From the NCBI GenBank assembly GCA_934045075.1, contig OW203736.1, positions 20,871,805 through 20,935,804 on the forward strand: 64,000 nt of DNA. Reading direction: 5' to 3'. Position numbers and translations under genes: made by a program. The notes under the pieces are model-generated. The model was not told where the DNA came from. It searched no databases and was given only the letters and a program-made list of their open reading frames with translations. This stretch comes from Yponomeuta sedellus (taxonomy: Eukaryota; Arthropoda; Insecta; Lepidoptera; Yponomeutidae). Shown here one piece after another: positions 52,733 to 63,670 of the stretch (the first letter of the stretch is position 1; the number at the start of each line of letters is the position of its first letter).

Positions 52733-53090
52733 TGGCCTAGGCGAACCGAGTGATTGGAATCAATCACTTGGTTAAGCAACAACAGGCGCGGTCAGGTACA
52801 GGGTGGGTGAGCGTCCCGTGACTACCGCTAGTGGCATTTTTCCGAGCGCTTCCGTGCTTCGCAAGGCACGCTAAGCCGTTGGTGCCGGCTGTCATATAAT
52901 GGCAGTCGTTAAGCCATGTCAGAGGCCTTATGGGCGGCTTGATAACTTTTGACAGTAAGGCCCGCCACTGTCTTACAATCCTCCACCAACCCGGACTTGG
53001 CCCCCGTGGTGGAGTGTGGCCTAACCTTCCTGCGATGCAGGAAGAGACCCGTGCTACAGCAGTGGGGACATACAAGGGTTGATAACGACC
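52733..53090 (-). repeat. Dispersed repeat family A, longest copy
   Basis: About 360 bp. On the minus strand it runs from TATGTCCCCACTGC through GCATCGCAGGAAGGTTAGGC, GGAGGATTGTAAGACAGTGG, GGCACCAACGGCTTAGCGTG and CGCGCCTGTTGTTGC to CACTCGGTTCGCCTAGG. No coding signal and no tRNA boxes; probably a LINE 3' end or a non-autonomous derivative. Confidence 0.8.
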
Positions 53091-53143
53091 CGTTTAATAA
53101 ACTAAGTATGAGTTTAATTGCCACGAGTGCTTCACTCACCACG

Positions 53144-53200
53144 ATACCTGATCGCTTGAAATTGCCAATCCGCGGTTGGCAATTTCAAGCGATCAGGTAT
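53144..53200. repeat. Perfect hairpin
   Basis: 25-bp perfect arms (from ATACCTGATCGCTTGAAATT to CCAA and its complement) around the 7-nt loop TCCGCGG. One arm plus the loop resembles repeat sequence at 35700-35730. Confidence 0.93.
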
Positions 53201-53465
53201 AATTGCACACATCAGACACTCAGGTTTCCCTACGATATCATATCAATTTCAGAATTTACTCTTATCTTCAGAGTCTAGTGGAACGGGCGCTTTACCTGGC
53301 AGGCAATTAAGATTCTCTAGTATAAATTAATCTAGTACAACCCTACTGCACGGCACAAAGCCCTTCTCTCAAAGAGAAAAAAAGTCTTTTGATCACCACG
53401 TGTGTACTCTGTGGACTGGCGATGTCACGATCTCGTTGACGACCTATGTGGCGCAGACATGTCAT

Positions 53466-53560
53466 GTCACGTCACGTCACGTCACGTCACGTCACGTCAC
53501 GTCACGTCACGTCACGTCACGTCACGTCACGTCACGTCACGTCACGTCACGTCACGTCAC
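53466..53560. repeat. GTCAC pentanucleotide microsatellite
   Basis: 19 perfect GTCAC units with GTCAT variants on both sides. Confidence 0.97.
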
Positions 53561-53599
53561 GTCATGTCATGTCTTATATCACGATGTTCACCATCCTCA

Positions 53600-54060
53600 G
53601 CTACAGCAATCCTTACCCTCTCCAAATGTCTTGGTAGCTCTACACCTCGCTTGAAGACGGAAAGGGTGAAATTTCAGTCACGTGCAGAAGGATAAAAGAG
53701 GCCTCACATAAATATTGTAATCAGGGCCGATAGTTGATTATTCGAAGGCGAAAATTGTTAAATAATGACTCTGCCCGCCCCAATACGGTTGAGTGGGGTG
53801 AAATTGATGTGTCTGGCCGGCAGAATATCTTAACCCGACTACTGAAAGAATGCGAAGTATGATGTCACTATCATAGATAGTTAGATATATACGTAGAATA
53901 TTCTTTGTCCACAGAAATTACAGTAACAGAAATTTATCAAATACTATATCAAAATATACACTTCTCATAAAAAAGAAATCAAAACCTATCTGAAAGTTGG
54001 GTTTGAATGGCAGTTTGATATAATCAAAGATTTAACGATATTAGGGGAAAGTATGAAATA
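53600..54060. other. Stretch without recognised features
   Basis: Nothing supported. Confidence 0.4.
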
Positions 54061-54068
54061 GTCAAAGA

Positions 54069-54300
54069 AGATGGCCTCGGTGGCGCAGCGGTTTGGTGCG
54101 CTGACTGTAAAACCGAAGGTCTCGGGTTCGATCCCCGGCCGGGTCAAACTATGAAACGAGCTTTTCTGGTTTGTTTCGGGTCTTGGATGTTATCTATGTA
54201 TTTATTTAGTTAGCACCTGAACACAAGTCATTAAGTTGTACTTGGTATGGGGCTAACGAGATCTGTGTAATATGTCCATGAATTTATTTATTTAATTTAA
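54069..54300 (+). repeat. SINE family S2, best-preserved copy
   Basis: A box TGGCGCAGCGGTTTGGTGCG, B box GGTTCGATCCCCGGCC, body CGAGCTTTTCTGGTTTG and end GATCTGTGTAATATGTCC. Confidence 0.88.
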
Positions 54301-54481
54301 AAAAAAGTAAATATTAAAAGAATACAAAATACTGATTTAATAAAAAAAAGAGATTATCCATATTTTCAATAAAATAAAAGATTATAATACTGCTTTTAGC
54401 CATTTTGACTGAATAACTCACACCGCGTGACGTCACGATTAGGTTACCATTGGCAAACTTCACCCGCGCTTTGTTGTGACT

Positions 54482-54539
54482 ACTAGCATCGATAAAAATA
54501 CTTTAGTAATATTTTATCGATGCTACTAGTAATTACGAT
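54482..54539. repeat. Foldback
   Basis: Arms TAGCATCGATAAAA and TTTTATCGATGCTA around a short AT loop, with extra CTAGT pairing outside. Confidence 0.8.
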
Positions 54540-55814
54540 GTGGCGTGACATCAGAATCGACGCCATGATACCGCGTGCTGTCTTCCCACAGATTTAAATA
54601 AATTTTAGAAAAATGGCTTTAAACTTTGTTAAACTTTAGCTATTACTGAAATATAGGTGTTTTGTAAATAATAAAGGTGTCCCCACTTTGGCTTAGTTGT
54701 TTGATCATTATTATACATGTCGGTTAGATTTTACTGTTGTGTTGTATGTAGCGTACATTAGCATACAATGTTTGATGTTGTGAATGAATAACCGAGGTAT
54801 TTTCCTAACATCTAATGTGGATCTATAAGTGAAAACCTTTTAATGACTGTCTAGGCGTGATCGTTGCAAAGACGAACCGTTTTATAAGACCGTTTTGTGT
54901 TCCGCGACGATAGGACCGTTTTACGTTTCATTCTAAGCAGTGCCAGAGTTTGTTCGTCGCGAAACCAGTCCTTAGATTGTTTGACGCGGATAGGTCCTTT
55001 AATACTATATTAATAGAGCCTAGAACGTAATGAGATCATTGCAACGTCGTCGTCGGCTCCTTGCTCGTTCCGTTCGTTTTGGTCTGTGATACAATAAAGA
55101 AATCTTTATGTCTATGAGTATCGTGTAATGTAAACCAACTTATTTTTTCCGATGTTTCGTGATTTCGTCTCGTTCGCAAAGCGGTGGTCATTGCTGTGTA
55201 TCTTAATGTCGTTGGTATAGCGTCTAAGGTCGTTTAGCAATAAATGGCAACGAGTCGCTACGCTCGCTCGCTCGCTCGATCGCGCAGCTCGTGGGTCACG
55301 GTTATTGTTTACATTTTTTCAGTTTTAATTAATAATTCAATGCTACTTACTGATTGTGTATGTTAATTCTGTAATTTTGAATTTAATTTTTACTCAAGTT
55401 AAAGTTTAGTTTTAATGTTTAGTCCTAAGCCTGGAAAAGTATGAAGGGAAGTTCATTAATTTAAAGAAAATAATATTGAAATCGAACGAAAAATGCTAGG
55501 CTACGTAAAAAAAAAATTTTTAAACGGATATGACCTAGTTTGGAGCCGGTGTCAGCTACAAGACCAGCACATACCCTCAATTTTATGCACCGTCTGGAAA
55601 ATATATTTCCACAATACCCACATCGAATTTAAGGTCAAATTCTAATAAATTATTTCCCTGTTTACTGTGTCGTACCTAGTGTTTTGAAGACGGTTTTTAT
55701 TTAAAAAATATATTTTTTTCCATTTTTTGCGTATATCACAACGACTCCGTCAAATTGTATTGCAGCTTCGTGCTCTAACAAATGCTCGAATCACTATAGT
55801 TAGTTATATTACTT
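54540..55814. other. Stretch without a supported gene
   Basis: A more GC-rich section at 54850-55280 with repeated CCGTTTT motifs and a GCTCGCTCGCTCGCTC run at 55262-55279 could be regulatory, but nothing specific can be claimed. Confidence 0.4.
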
Positions 55815-55930
55815 TTGTTGCTCTAACCCGTGGTGAGGACAATTTAAAAAACCTATTTAGAGTCTAAAAATTCCACCTATGCCGGGACTCGAACCCGCGA
55901 CCTCTGGCTAACCGCACCAGCGCTCTCCTA
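55815..55930 (-). repeat. SINE family S1
   Basis: Tail (GTTGCTCTAACCCGTGGTGA), TTTAGAGTCTAAAAATT and core CACCTATGCCGGGACTCGAA, all minus. Confidence 0.8.
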
Positions 55931-55956
55931 TCACTTGCAGCCTTGCAGTCCCGAGT

Positions 55957-56145
55957 ACCTACTTCAGCCAGGTGACGCTGCCTGTAAATAATACAAGGAA
56001 TATTGTAGAGGTTCGAAATTTCGCTGATGTCGGCACTTGCCCAATAGCTCAGTTGGGAGAGCGCTGGTTACGGTTAGCCACAGGTCGCGGGTTTGAGTCC
56101 CGGAATGGGCGGAATTTTTAGCCTCGAAATAGGTTTTTAAAGTTA
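55957..56145 (+). repeat. SINE family S1
   Basis: 5' extension, A box ATAGCTCAGTTGGGAGAGCG, B box GGTTTGAGTCCCGG and TTTAGCCTCGAAATAGG. It faces the copy at 55815. Confidence 0.8.
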
Positions 56146-56356
56146 GTTAGGGGGCCCTGAGATTTCCACACTAAACTCCAGTTTTGCGTACACTAGTTGT
56201 TAATCTACTGTTAACAGATGTCAAATATTTTTTTCTGTATGCACTTTGGCCAAATGGCAGCTGTTAACAGAAGATTAACTCTCTCACCACCGTCACTTAC
56301 CAGAAACTGGGGGTTTGCCTTATGTTTGGGCCATTGTACGTACTAAAGCTTTGAGC

Positions 56357-56600
56357 TTACTCCAGCCAGCCTAACTCTTTCGAGAAAGCCAGCAGTGCTC
56401 TGATGTCACTGCTGGCCTCCTGAAGGGATCCCAGCTTCCCAATGATGGCGGTACGTTGCTTTTTCCCACCTTTACAGTGAATGGTCACGTGGGCCTCTCT
56501 TCCTCTTCTTTGAGGCATCCCCGGCAAGGCTGTCGGTTAGTCCCATATTGTAGAGATGCATGTTAATTGAGCAGTGGCCTGTTAGGATAGTCACAGCCCC
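56357..56600 (-). pseudogene. I/R1-type LINE ORF2, C-terminal fragment
   Basis: Minus strand: VTILTGHCSINMHLYNMGL (the LTGH..l..hl motif found after the RT/RNase H region in I/R1/Jockey-like LINEs), an internal loss, then LGSLQEASSDIRALLAFSKE and LGWLE with a stop at 56357-56359. Confidence 0.7.
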
Positions 56601-57985
56601 GGATCACTATAAAAAAACACCTAGATCGCTTCAAGTGGGCCTTTGAATTCGATTTCTCCCGGATCATCAGATCCTGACCTGGTAACTATGGGTACCTACA
56701 TTTGGGAACAAAAGAAGAACTTTCCAAATCGATCCACGCGTTTTCGAGTTAGCGGGGAACATACAAAAAAATATTAAATTAAGATCCCGACGAATTGAGA
56801 AGATCTTCCTTTTTTTTGACGTCGGTATAAAATTACATTACGGTCGGTCTCCGTTCCATCAATTTAAACCAAAGAGTAAGATGGCCGCGTGATTCAACAT
56901 TCCTATCCTATTCAAATCTAACTGGGCTCGGCCGTCCGTCCAATTTTCAGATTTCGGTCCTTTATTTTAAAAGGTAGGCGAAAATTAGTCCCTTTCGGGG
57001 GCCAAATCGGCCTTATTAAAGCCGGCAGAGGGGCCTAATTTCATTTTCTGTAATGAATAATATTCTTGAATTGCGGTCATATCTCAGGATTCCGCGAATA
57101 ATGTTCTATCTGGTGCCCCGTTTGCATTGCGCTGGGCGTAGAAAAAGTTCAGTACCTAGGCGAGTGAGCTGAACTGGGACTTTCGAGTCTGAGGAGTTAG
57201 AAGAAGAAAGAAGAAAGGAAGGTAGAGTTCGCGTATTTGCCCGGTCTTTTCTGTGTATAGCCCACTCAGATAAGACGGGGCTTCCCATCCCATCGCCTCA
57301 GTACGACAACAGATCAAAATGTTTATTTTTATTTTTTTGAAAATCACCCTTTAACGTAACCGATTAATAGAGCGATCGTACGTAAAGGTAAACACATTAG
57401 TTTAACGCAAAATAGACTTAAAGAAATAATGGAGAAAATAACATGCAGCATAAAATATCCACAAAAAGTCAAGAATACATAACAAAAGAAGAAAAACCTT
57501 TCGGCACACCTACCAAACAAAATCCTTACTCAAACAATCTCTCCGAAAAATATGTGAACCAAAAAATCACCACTCGCTGGCAACATTTCCACGATGCCAA
57601 AGAGATCCTTTCGGTAAGACATGCACAGGATCGGCAGTGCCTGTAGACCACGGTATCTCAATCGGCAATCAATCAATGTAAAGGTTATGTGCTGTCAACT
57701 GTACATTTTGTATGAAAGTGAATTGAAGGACGCTGCGTTTTTTCCGCGCGCGCGTCCCACGGCTTTCCTATGTTTTTACTGTATCATTATTTAAACGACT
57801 ACTAACAATCTCAACGATTTTCATTTTGGCAGCAGCAAATATGTATGAAAAAAATAAATCGACAATGTAAAGCTTAGGCTTATTCTATTCTATCAGCCTA
57901 TAAACGGCAAGGCATAGACCTCTGGTGTTGCTTATTAGAAGAATAATTATGCTATAACATCGGTAAGGAATTCTAAAATGGATGA
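56601..57985. other. Stretch without a supported gene
   Basis: Frames at 57106-57347 and 57443-57646 have no motif. Confidence 0.4.
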
Positions 57986-57989
57986 AAAG

Positions 57990-58182
57990 ACCGGTAAGCG
58001 ACGTCCCAGGCGGACGTACTTCGATCGTATATGTAATAAAAGGGCAGAGTAAAACGTGCCCGAAATCGGCGTGCATACACTAATGAACATTGATGTGCGA
58101 AAGAGATATGTCGGGAATCAGGATCGTGGCAAGTGGCAGATCCTGGTCTCTGCCTACCCCTCCGGGATACAGGCGTGAGTTT
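57990..58182 (+). pseudogene. Non-LTR retrotransposon 3' fragment
   Basis: Third copy of the 2405/21885 family: CGTGCCCGAAATCGGCG, GAACATTGATG and GATCGTGGCAAGTGGCAG, ending ATACAGGCGTGAG. Confidence 0.6.
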
Positions 58183-58469
58183 ATATCGTGCTGATATCTT
58201 AATTTTAGAAAAAGCGGGGGACATTAGGTAATGATACAGTCGTAAGTATTCGAAAAAAGATTAGTGGTCGACCACCTAATGAAACAGTTCAAACGAGGCT
58301 CCGCCAAGACTAATGTAGCGTATCTTAATAGGAATCTTGGTCTCATAATGTCCAAGCCATCAGCGTTTTCCGAAAATACTTTCCTTGAGGGCTATCTGTT
58401 GATAGCGACCATTTTTAGCTCGCCCCATTGCATTTGACTACTTCGTTGGGTGGTCCTGGGTGGGTCTTC

Positions 58470-58735
58470 GTCGTCAGGCTATACTAATCCACTGCTGGAC
58501 ATCGCCCTCCCCTGAAGAGCGCCACGTTGTGCTATCATAGGGGGAAATGCCCATAATCCCCACGCTGGGCATGCGGGTTGGGGATCGCAGTTCGGTGGAA
58601 TTGTACTGCAGGGGGCGCTGCTGGTTCACCTCACCCCCTGGTTCCCCGTGGCTCACCCCCTGGTTTGTGTCCCTTAGTCGCCTTTTACGACACCCGCGGG
58701 AAGATTTCGGTGGGTTGGTGATTCTCTAAAATGCT
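58470..58735 (-). repeat. Dispersed repeat family B, long copy
   Basis: TCCACTGCTGGACATCGCCC, AATCCCCACGCTGGGCATGC and CGCCTTTTACGACACCCGCG. Confidence 0.75.
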
Positions 58736-58894
58736 TAGTCGTTCAATAATGGTCCGGTAATAGTCGTTTCATTCACACTATCGGTAGTCTAGTAACCAAT
58801 CGTATTGCAATGGTATAACCCGTGATACTTAACTCGGTACCTCTCGTGATTAGATCTTGTGTTCTTCTTCTAAGTGCAAAAAAGCCTGTTATAA

Positions 58895-59045
58895 TGCCGG
58901 CTCCAGACCGAAGTTCAAACAAGTGATCACATAAGTGTGCACATGTGTGGCACGGACATTTGTTACTATTTTCTCATAAAAGGTCCGTGCCACACGTGTG
59001 CACACTTATGTGATAACTTGTTTGAACTTCGGTCTGGAGCCGGCA
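58895..59045. mobile_element. Foldback MITE with TAA duplication
   Basis: Arms of about 65 bp (TGCCGGCTCCAGACCGAAGT and onward) almost perfectly inverted, around a short AT loop. TAA at 58892-58894 and 59046-59048. It abuts the presumed LTR; a longer LTR starting TGTTATAATGCC at 58888 and including it cannot be excluded. Confidence 0.75.
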
Positions 59046-59055
59046 TAATACGTAT

Positions 59056-59501
59056 TGTCGCGGTCCTATCCCGAACCATCTAGAATAGTCGCCGCATGCT
59101 GCGTTTTAGTAAACAATAAACGCTGCAAGCAATAATGACTCTTATGTGCAAAACTCTTTAAATGAGTAACTGTTCGAGCGACCTTGCCGCCTGTACCGAG
59201 TGTAGGTACGTAGTTACGGGAATGTTCTAGAACCCTGGCCGGCGGATATAAATAGCGGCCGCCGCGGCGCGCTGTCAGTTCCGTTTGGAAGAGCGAAGAG
59301 AGAACTTCGAGCGAACATACCTGCGATACGAGCAATAACCTACGACCTCAGCGATACTATTGGACTTCGATTGGACCTGCGATTGGAATCTACGTGTGGA
59401 CTTTGTGTCGTGAAGACCTGCAGACCAGACCCTGCGTGAATAAATCCTAAGAAGTTGTCATTGGCGTTTTACATTCAAATCCAGAACCCTAGCCCGTAAC
59501 A
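59056..59501 (+). repeat. 5' LTR of the gypsy element
   Basis: TG at 59056, end CCCGTAACA at 59501 next to the primer site. AATAAA at 59439-59444. The left boundary is uncertain because the 3' LTR is outside. Confidence 0.6.
59219..59280 (+). promoter_or_regulatory. LTR core promoter: heat-shock element, TATA box, initiator
   Basis: GGAATGTTCTAGAACC (59219-59234) has three alternating units, GAA-nn-TTC-nn-GAA. The TATA box TATAAATA is at 59247-59254. The initiator TCAGTT has its A at 59277, 30 bp from the TATA start. Confidence 0.75.
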
Positions 59502-59503
59502 TT

Positions 59504-59522
59504 TGGTGTCAGAATTGGGGAT
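59504..59522 (+). promoter_or_regulatory. Primer-binding site (tRNA-Leu type)
   Basis: TGGTGTCAGAATTGGGGAT two bases after the LTR; the first ten bases match the errantivirus primer site. Confidence 0.7.
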
Positions 59523-59528
59523 TTGGAG

Positions 59529-60869
59529 ATGCCACTGACTCCGAGAGAGGATACTTCTGGAGTGAAGACCAGGTCCAGAGGTGCTGCGGAGGCCACGCCC
59601 ACTGCCCCTCAGGCCACGCCCACCGGCCATAGGGACACGCCCACTGGCCCCGCCCACCATGCCACGCCCACCGACCAAGCCACGCCCCCTGGCCCCGCCC
59701 ACCAGGCCACGCCCATCGAGGAAACACAGCGTACCTGCCTAGCGGCTCCGCCCACTGGCCACGCCCACCTGGCCACGCCCACCGAAGACATTAAACCTCA
59801 GTCACGTACAATGGAGGTTTTGGATATGACGTGCCTGATGGCAATGTTGAAGGGCATGCAAGAACAACAGAGCAAGCAGATGCAGTGCTTGCAAGAACAG
59901 AAGGCAGACCAACAAGTGATCTTATCTACCGTTACAAAGTTCAGCGATACGGTCGCTAAGCTACATGAAGATGTAGAGGTAGTGAACGAACGGGTTTCCG
60001 AATTAGAGGATGACCTAAAAAATGTGAAAAATGGCCTCACTGGACTAGAGCAGGAAGTTCGGCGTATTAAAGCTGCTGGAGCTACGTCGAGCGGAGTTGT
60101 CAGCATAAGCCAGGGGCCTAAAGTGAAGGTGCCACCGTACGATGGCACTACGTCTTGGGTCGCCTACCGACAGCAGTTCCAGACTGTCGCTGCTTCAAAT
60201 GGGTGGACGGACGAACAGAGCCTGACAGCTCTCACCGTTGCGCTCAGAGGTTCGGCTTTATCTGTCCTGGAGGCACTGCCCACCTCAGGCAGCGATTTCA
60301 AAGATCTGCTGGAGGCACTTGAGGCTAGATACGGGGAACGACACCTGGAACACGTTTTTCGTGCCCAGCTACGCGACCGGACTCAGCGGCTGGGTGAAGG
60401 GCTTCAACAATGGGCGTTGGAAATCGAGAAGCTGGTTCGAAAGGCGTACCCTTCTGCTGATAGTAAGATGGTGGACACGAACATTTTACAAGCCTTCGTC
60501 GACGGGATCAAGGATCTTGAAATTAGGGCTGCAGTAAAGCTTCGCCACCATTCTTCATTAAAAGAAGCTCTGGCGCACGCTCTGGAAGTAGAAGCTGTGC
60601 GTCAAGATATCCGGCAAGGTTTTAAACTTCGAGAAGTTACGGAGGAGGTTAAAGAGATCAAGACACCGCCCAAGAAGAACTCCGGGCCCATGTGTTACAA
60701 GTGTGGGGAAAGAGGGCATCTGCAGTTCACGTGTCCTAAGAAGGAGAGGCAAGCAACCAAAACAGATGACAGACTGGATGCGCGTCTCAACAATATGGAG
60801 CAGCGTCTTGAAGAATTCGTAAAGAAGCATGACGCTGCGCCCTTCACCGTGAATCAGGGAAACGAGTAA
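59529..60869 (+). CDS. gag: Gag polyprotein of the gypsy element
   Basis: 446 residues from ATG 59529. The N-terminal 90 residues are a Pro/Thr/Ala repeat region (ATPTG and GPAHQATPT variants) encoded by a CCACGCCCAC-rich minisatellite. A coiled coil follows (about residues 115-185, VNERVSELEDDLKNVKNG). The capsid-like core begins at VKVPPYDGTTSWVAYRQQF, and one CCHC knuckle CYKCGERGHLQFTC lies near residue 395. Ends TAA 60867-60869, one codon after a slippery site. The frame is intact. Confidence 0.9.
   Translation: MPLTPREDTSGVKTRSRGAAEATPTAPQATPTGHRDTPTGPAHHATPTDQATPPGPAHQATPIEETQRTCLAAPPTGHAHLATPTEDIKPQSRTMEVLDMTCLMAMLKGMQEQQSKQMQCLQEQKADQQVILSTVTKFSDTVAKLHEDVEVVNERVSELEDDLKNVKNGLTGLEQEVRRIKAAGATSSGVVSISQGPKVKVPPYDGTTSWVAYRQQFQTVAASNGWTDEQSLTALTVALRGSALSVLEALPTSGSDFKDLLEALEARYGERHLEHVFRAQLRDRTQRLGEGLQQWALEIEKLVRKAYPSADSKMVDTNILQAFVDGIKDLEIRAAVKLRHHSSLKEALAHALEVEAVRQDIRQGFKLREVTEEVKEIKTPPKKNSGPMCYKCGERGHLQFTCPKKERQATKTDDRLDARLNNMEQRLEEFVKKHDAAPFTVNQGNE
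60857..60863 (+). promoter_or_regulatory. -1 ribosomal frameshift site GGGAAAC
   Basis: G_GGA_AAC in the gag frame, one codon before TAA. The pol frame is -1 and continues open through this point. Confidence 0.8.
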
Positions 60870-63670
60870 AAGCCAGGACTGCGGGGCGGGTACTGGCTGG
60901 AGCGGAGGTAGCCCCAGTAACCAAGATCTCACAAGCATGGAATGGGAACAGTCTACTAATACGCGGTGCAGTGAACAAAGTAGAGTGCAAAATTACCCTA
61001 GATACAGGAGCCTCTAGAACAATAGTGAAACCAGACCTGGTGAAAGCTGTAGGGAGACGCAAAGGCACCAGTTTATGCAGACTTCTCTCCGCTTCTGGCT
61101 AGCAGATACCCGTCCTGGGTGAAAGATCGGTTACGATATGGGTTGGGGAGGCGTCATATATTCACGACGTGATCGTAGCCGAAATTATGGATGATTGCAT
61201 TCTGGGCCTAGACTTTATGAAGAAACACAACTGTCACATCGATGTCACTAACGGTGTCTTTAAATGTGGTGATGAGGAGAACTTCATACTTGGCGGTCCC
61301 GATGGAAATGTCACGTGCCTGAGGAAAATCGTAATACCTGGACGAGCACAAACTGAAGTAAAGGTGAAGCTGCCTCCGAGTCAGAAGAATCAGCGGAATA
61401 GGTGTGTGCTGATTGAAGATACACGAGACAGTGCAGCCAGTCAGAAATTGCTGACAGCAAGAACTCTCGTCTATGGAGGCAAGACCGCTGTAGTGAGGGT
61501 TGTGAATATAGGCGATCGTGAGATTACCCTTAGCAAAGGTGACGTTATTGGAAGGTGCGAGGAAGCCGTTTGGATGAGAAGCTGCCAATCATCTCCAAGC
61601 TCAAAAACATCGAATACCAGGAGTGAAATTATAGTCACTAAGCTCCTTGAGGATTCTAAGAGTAATCTGAGCTATTCGCAAAGCATGAAAGCTAAGAGGT
61701 TGCTACTGCGCTTTAGGGATATCTTCTCTGACGAAGGAAATCCTGGAAGAACATCGTTAGTTCAGCACAAAATCGACACCGGACAGGAGCGACCTATTCG
61801 TCAGCGAGCAAGGCGCATACCGATTGCTAAAGAAAAGGAAGTACAAGACATGTTGGAAGACATGAAGAGAAACAAGATTATAGAACCTTCTGCTAGCCCA
61901 TGGTGTTCTCCCGTAGTGTTGGTAAAGAAGAAAGATGGTAGCACAAGGTTCTGTGTAGACTATCGACGGCTTAACGATGTGACCAAGAAGGATAGTTATC
62001 CACTGCCACGAATAGACGATACCCTGGACACATTGAGTGGTATGAAATGGTTCTCGACATTAGATCTGAAATCGGGCTATTGGCAAGTGGAAATTGATCC
62101 GAAGGATAAAGAGAAGACAGCCTTTTCAACTGGCAAAGGTTTATGGCAATTTAACGTGATGCCTTTTGGATTGTGCAACGCGCCAGCTACATTCGAACGA
62201 CTTATGGAGTGCGTACTGGCCGGATTAGTTGGGGAAGCCTGCCTTGTCTACTTGGATGACGTCATAATCATGGGTAAAGATTTTGAGGACCACTTACAAA
62301 ATCTAGAGCAAGTTTTTAAGAAGATAATGGGAGCAAACTTAAAGTTAAATCCGAAGAAATGCAGTTTATTTAAGAACAAGGTTAGTTATCTCGGCCATGT
62401 GATAACCAGCGAAGGCATACAGACCGATCCAGCTAAAATCGAAGCAGTGCAAAAATGGCCTACTCCCAAAGACAAGACTGAAGTGCGAGCATTTTTAGGG
62501 CTATGCTCATATTATAGACGGTTTGTTAAGGGATTCTCTGAAATTGCCAAGCCTTTACACAGACTGACTGAAGACAAGCAGTCATTTCATTGGGATGACA
62601 CAAACATGTGAGAGTTCATTTCAAAAATTAAGAAAATTTCTTTGCGAGACCCCAATCTTGGGATTCCCACAGCCTAACGGCCAATTTATTGTTGACACTG
62701 ACGCCAGTAACACAGCGATCGGAGGAGTGTTATCGCAGAAACAGGGTGACAGGGAGGTTGTGATGGCATATTTCAGTAAATCGCGATCAAAACCTGAAAG
62801 GAACTACTGTGTGACAAAAAGGGAGCTCTTGGCTGTGGTAAAGACAGTACAGCACTTCAGCAAATATCTCCTTGGCGTGCGGTTTACGCTTCGCACTGAC
62901 CACGCCGCCCTGAAGTGGCTGTTACAATTTAAAAATCCAGAGGGACAAGTTGCTCGATGGATCGAACAACTGCAGGAGTACGACTTTATTATTGAACACC
63001 GCAGCGGAAAAGCGCATAGAAATGCTGACGCACTGTCAAGAAGGCCGTGTCCGGAAGACTGCAAGCACTGTGCCAAACTAGAGACAAAGGAACTGCCATT
63101 GAGATTGACAAGAATGAGTCCATCGAGATCTTGGGAAGATGAGGCGATGAAAGAAGCACAGGAAGATGACGAAGATGTACGGCTCATTGTCGCATGGAAG
63201 AAACGAGGCGAGGACAAGCCAAGATGGTGCGAAGTGGCTCCTACTAGTGCTATCACCAAGGCATACTGGGCTCAATGGGACAGTTTTATTCTTCGGAACG
63301 GAATACTTTACCGAAAATGGGAGAAACCTAACGGCAGAGAGTTCCATCTTCAGATAGTTGTCCCAAGAGATAAGGTACAAGATGTCCTCCGTGAAGTACA
63401 TGACGGCGTGTCAGGTGGACATTTGGGCGTAAAAAGGACTTTAACAAAGATTCGAGAAAGGTTTTACTGGCTCCATTGTCGAGAAGATGTGCAAGATTGG
63501 TGCCGCAAGTGTGCTACTTGCGCCGCGGTGAAAGGCCCACCAACTAGAAGCCGAGGAAATCTGCAACTTTATAACGTTGGTGCGCCATGGGAACGCATTG
63601 CAGTCGATGTGGCTGGACCGTTCCCAGTAACGGAATCAGGAAATAAGTATTTCATGGTAGTTATGGATTA
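60864..63670 (+). pseudogene. pol: Pol of the gypsy element, broken in three places
   Basis: The -1 frame gives an aspartic protease (CKITLDTGASRTIV, about 60985), then a TAG at 61100-61102 within the protease. It resumes with DCILGLDFMKKHN, RT (CVDYRRLNDVTKKDSYPLPR, MPFGLCNAPATF, YLDD about 62250), and a frameshift at about 62595-62610 after FHWDD. RNase H follows (VDTDASNTAIGGVLSQ, TDHAALKWLL), then an integrase zinc finger (H..H in HDGVSGGH, CRKCATC) and the start of the catalytic core (WERIAVDVAGPFP). It is cut at 63670 by a SINE. Each break is described, not repaired. Confidence 0.9.

Noticed and set aside
53400..53695. Frames with HVTSR repeats
   Set aside because: They are translations of the GTCAC microsatellite.
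54069..54150. Possible tRNA gene
   Set aside because: Part of SINE family S2 with a long non-tRNA body and two further copies.
59475..59791. Gly/Ala/Val/Trp-rich minus-strand frames
   Set aside because: Antisense of the gag minisatellite.
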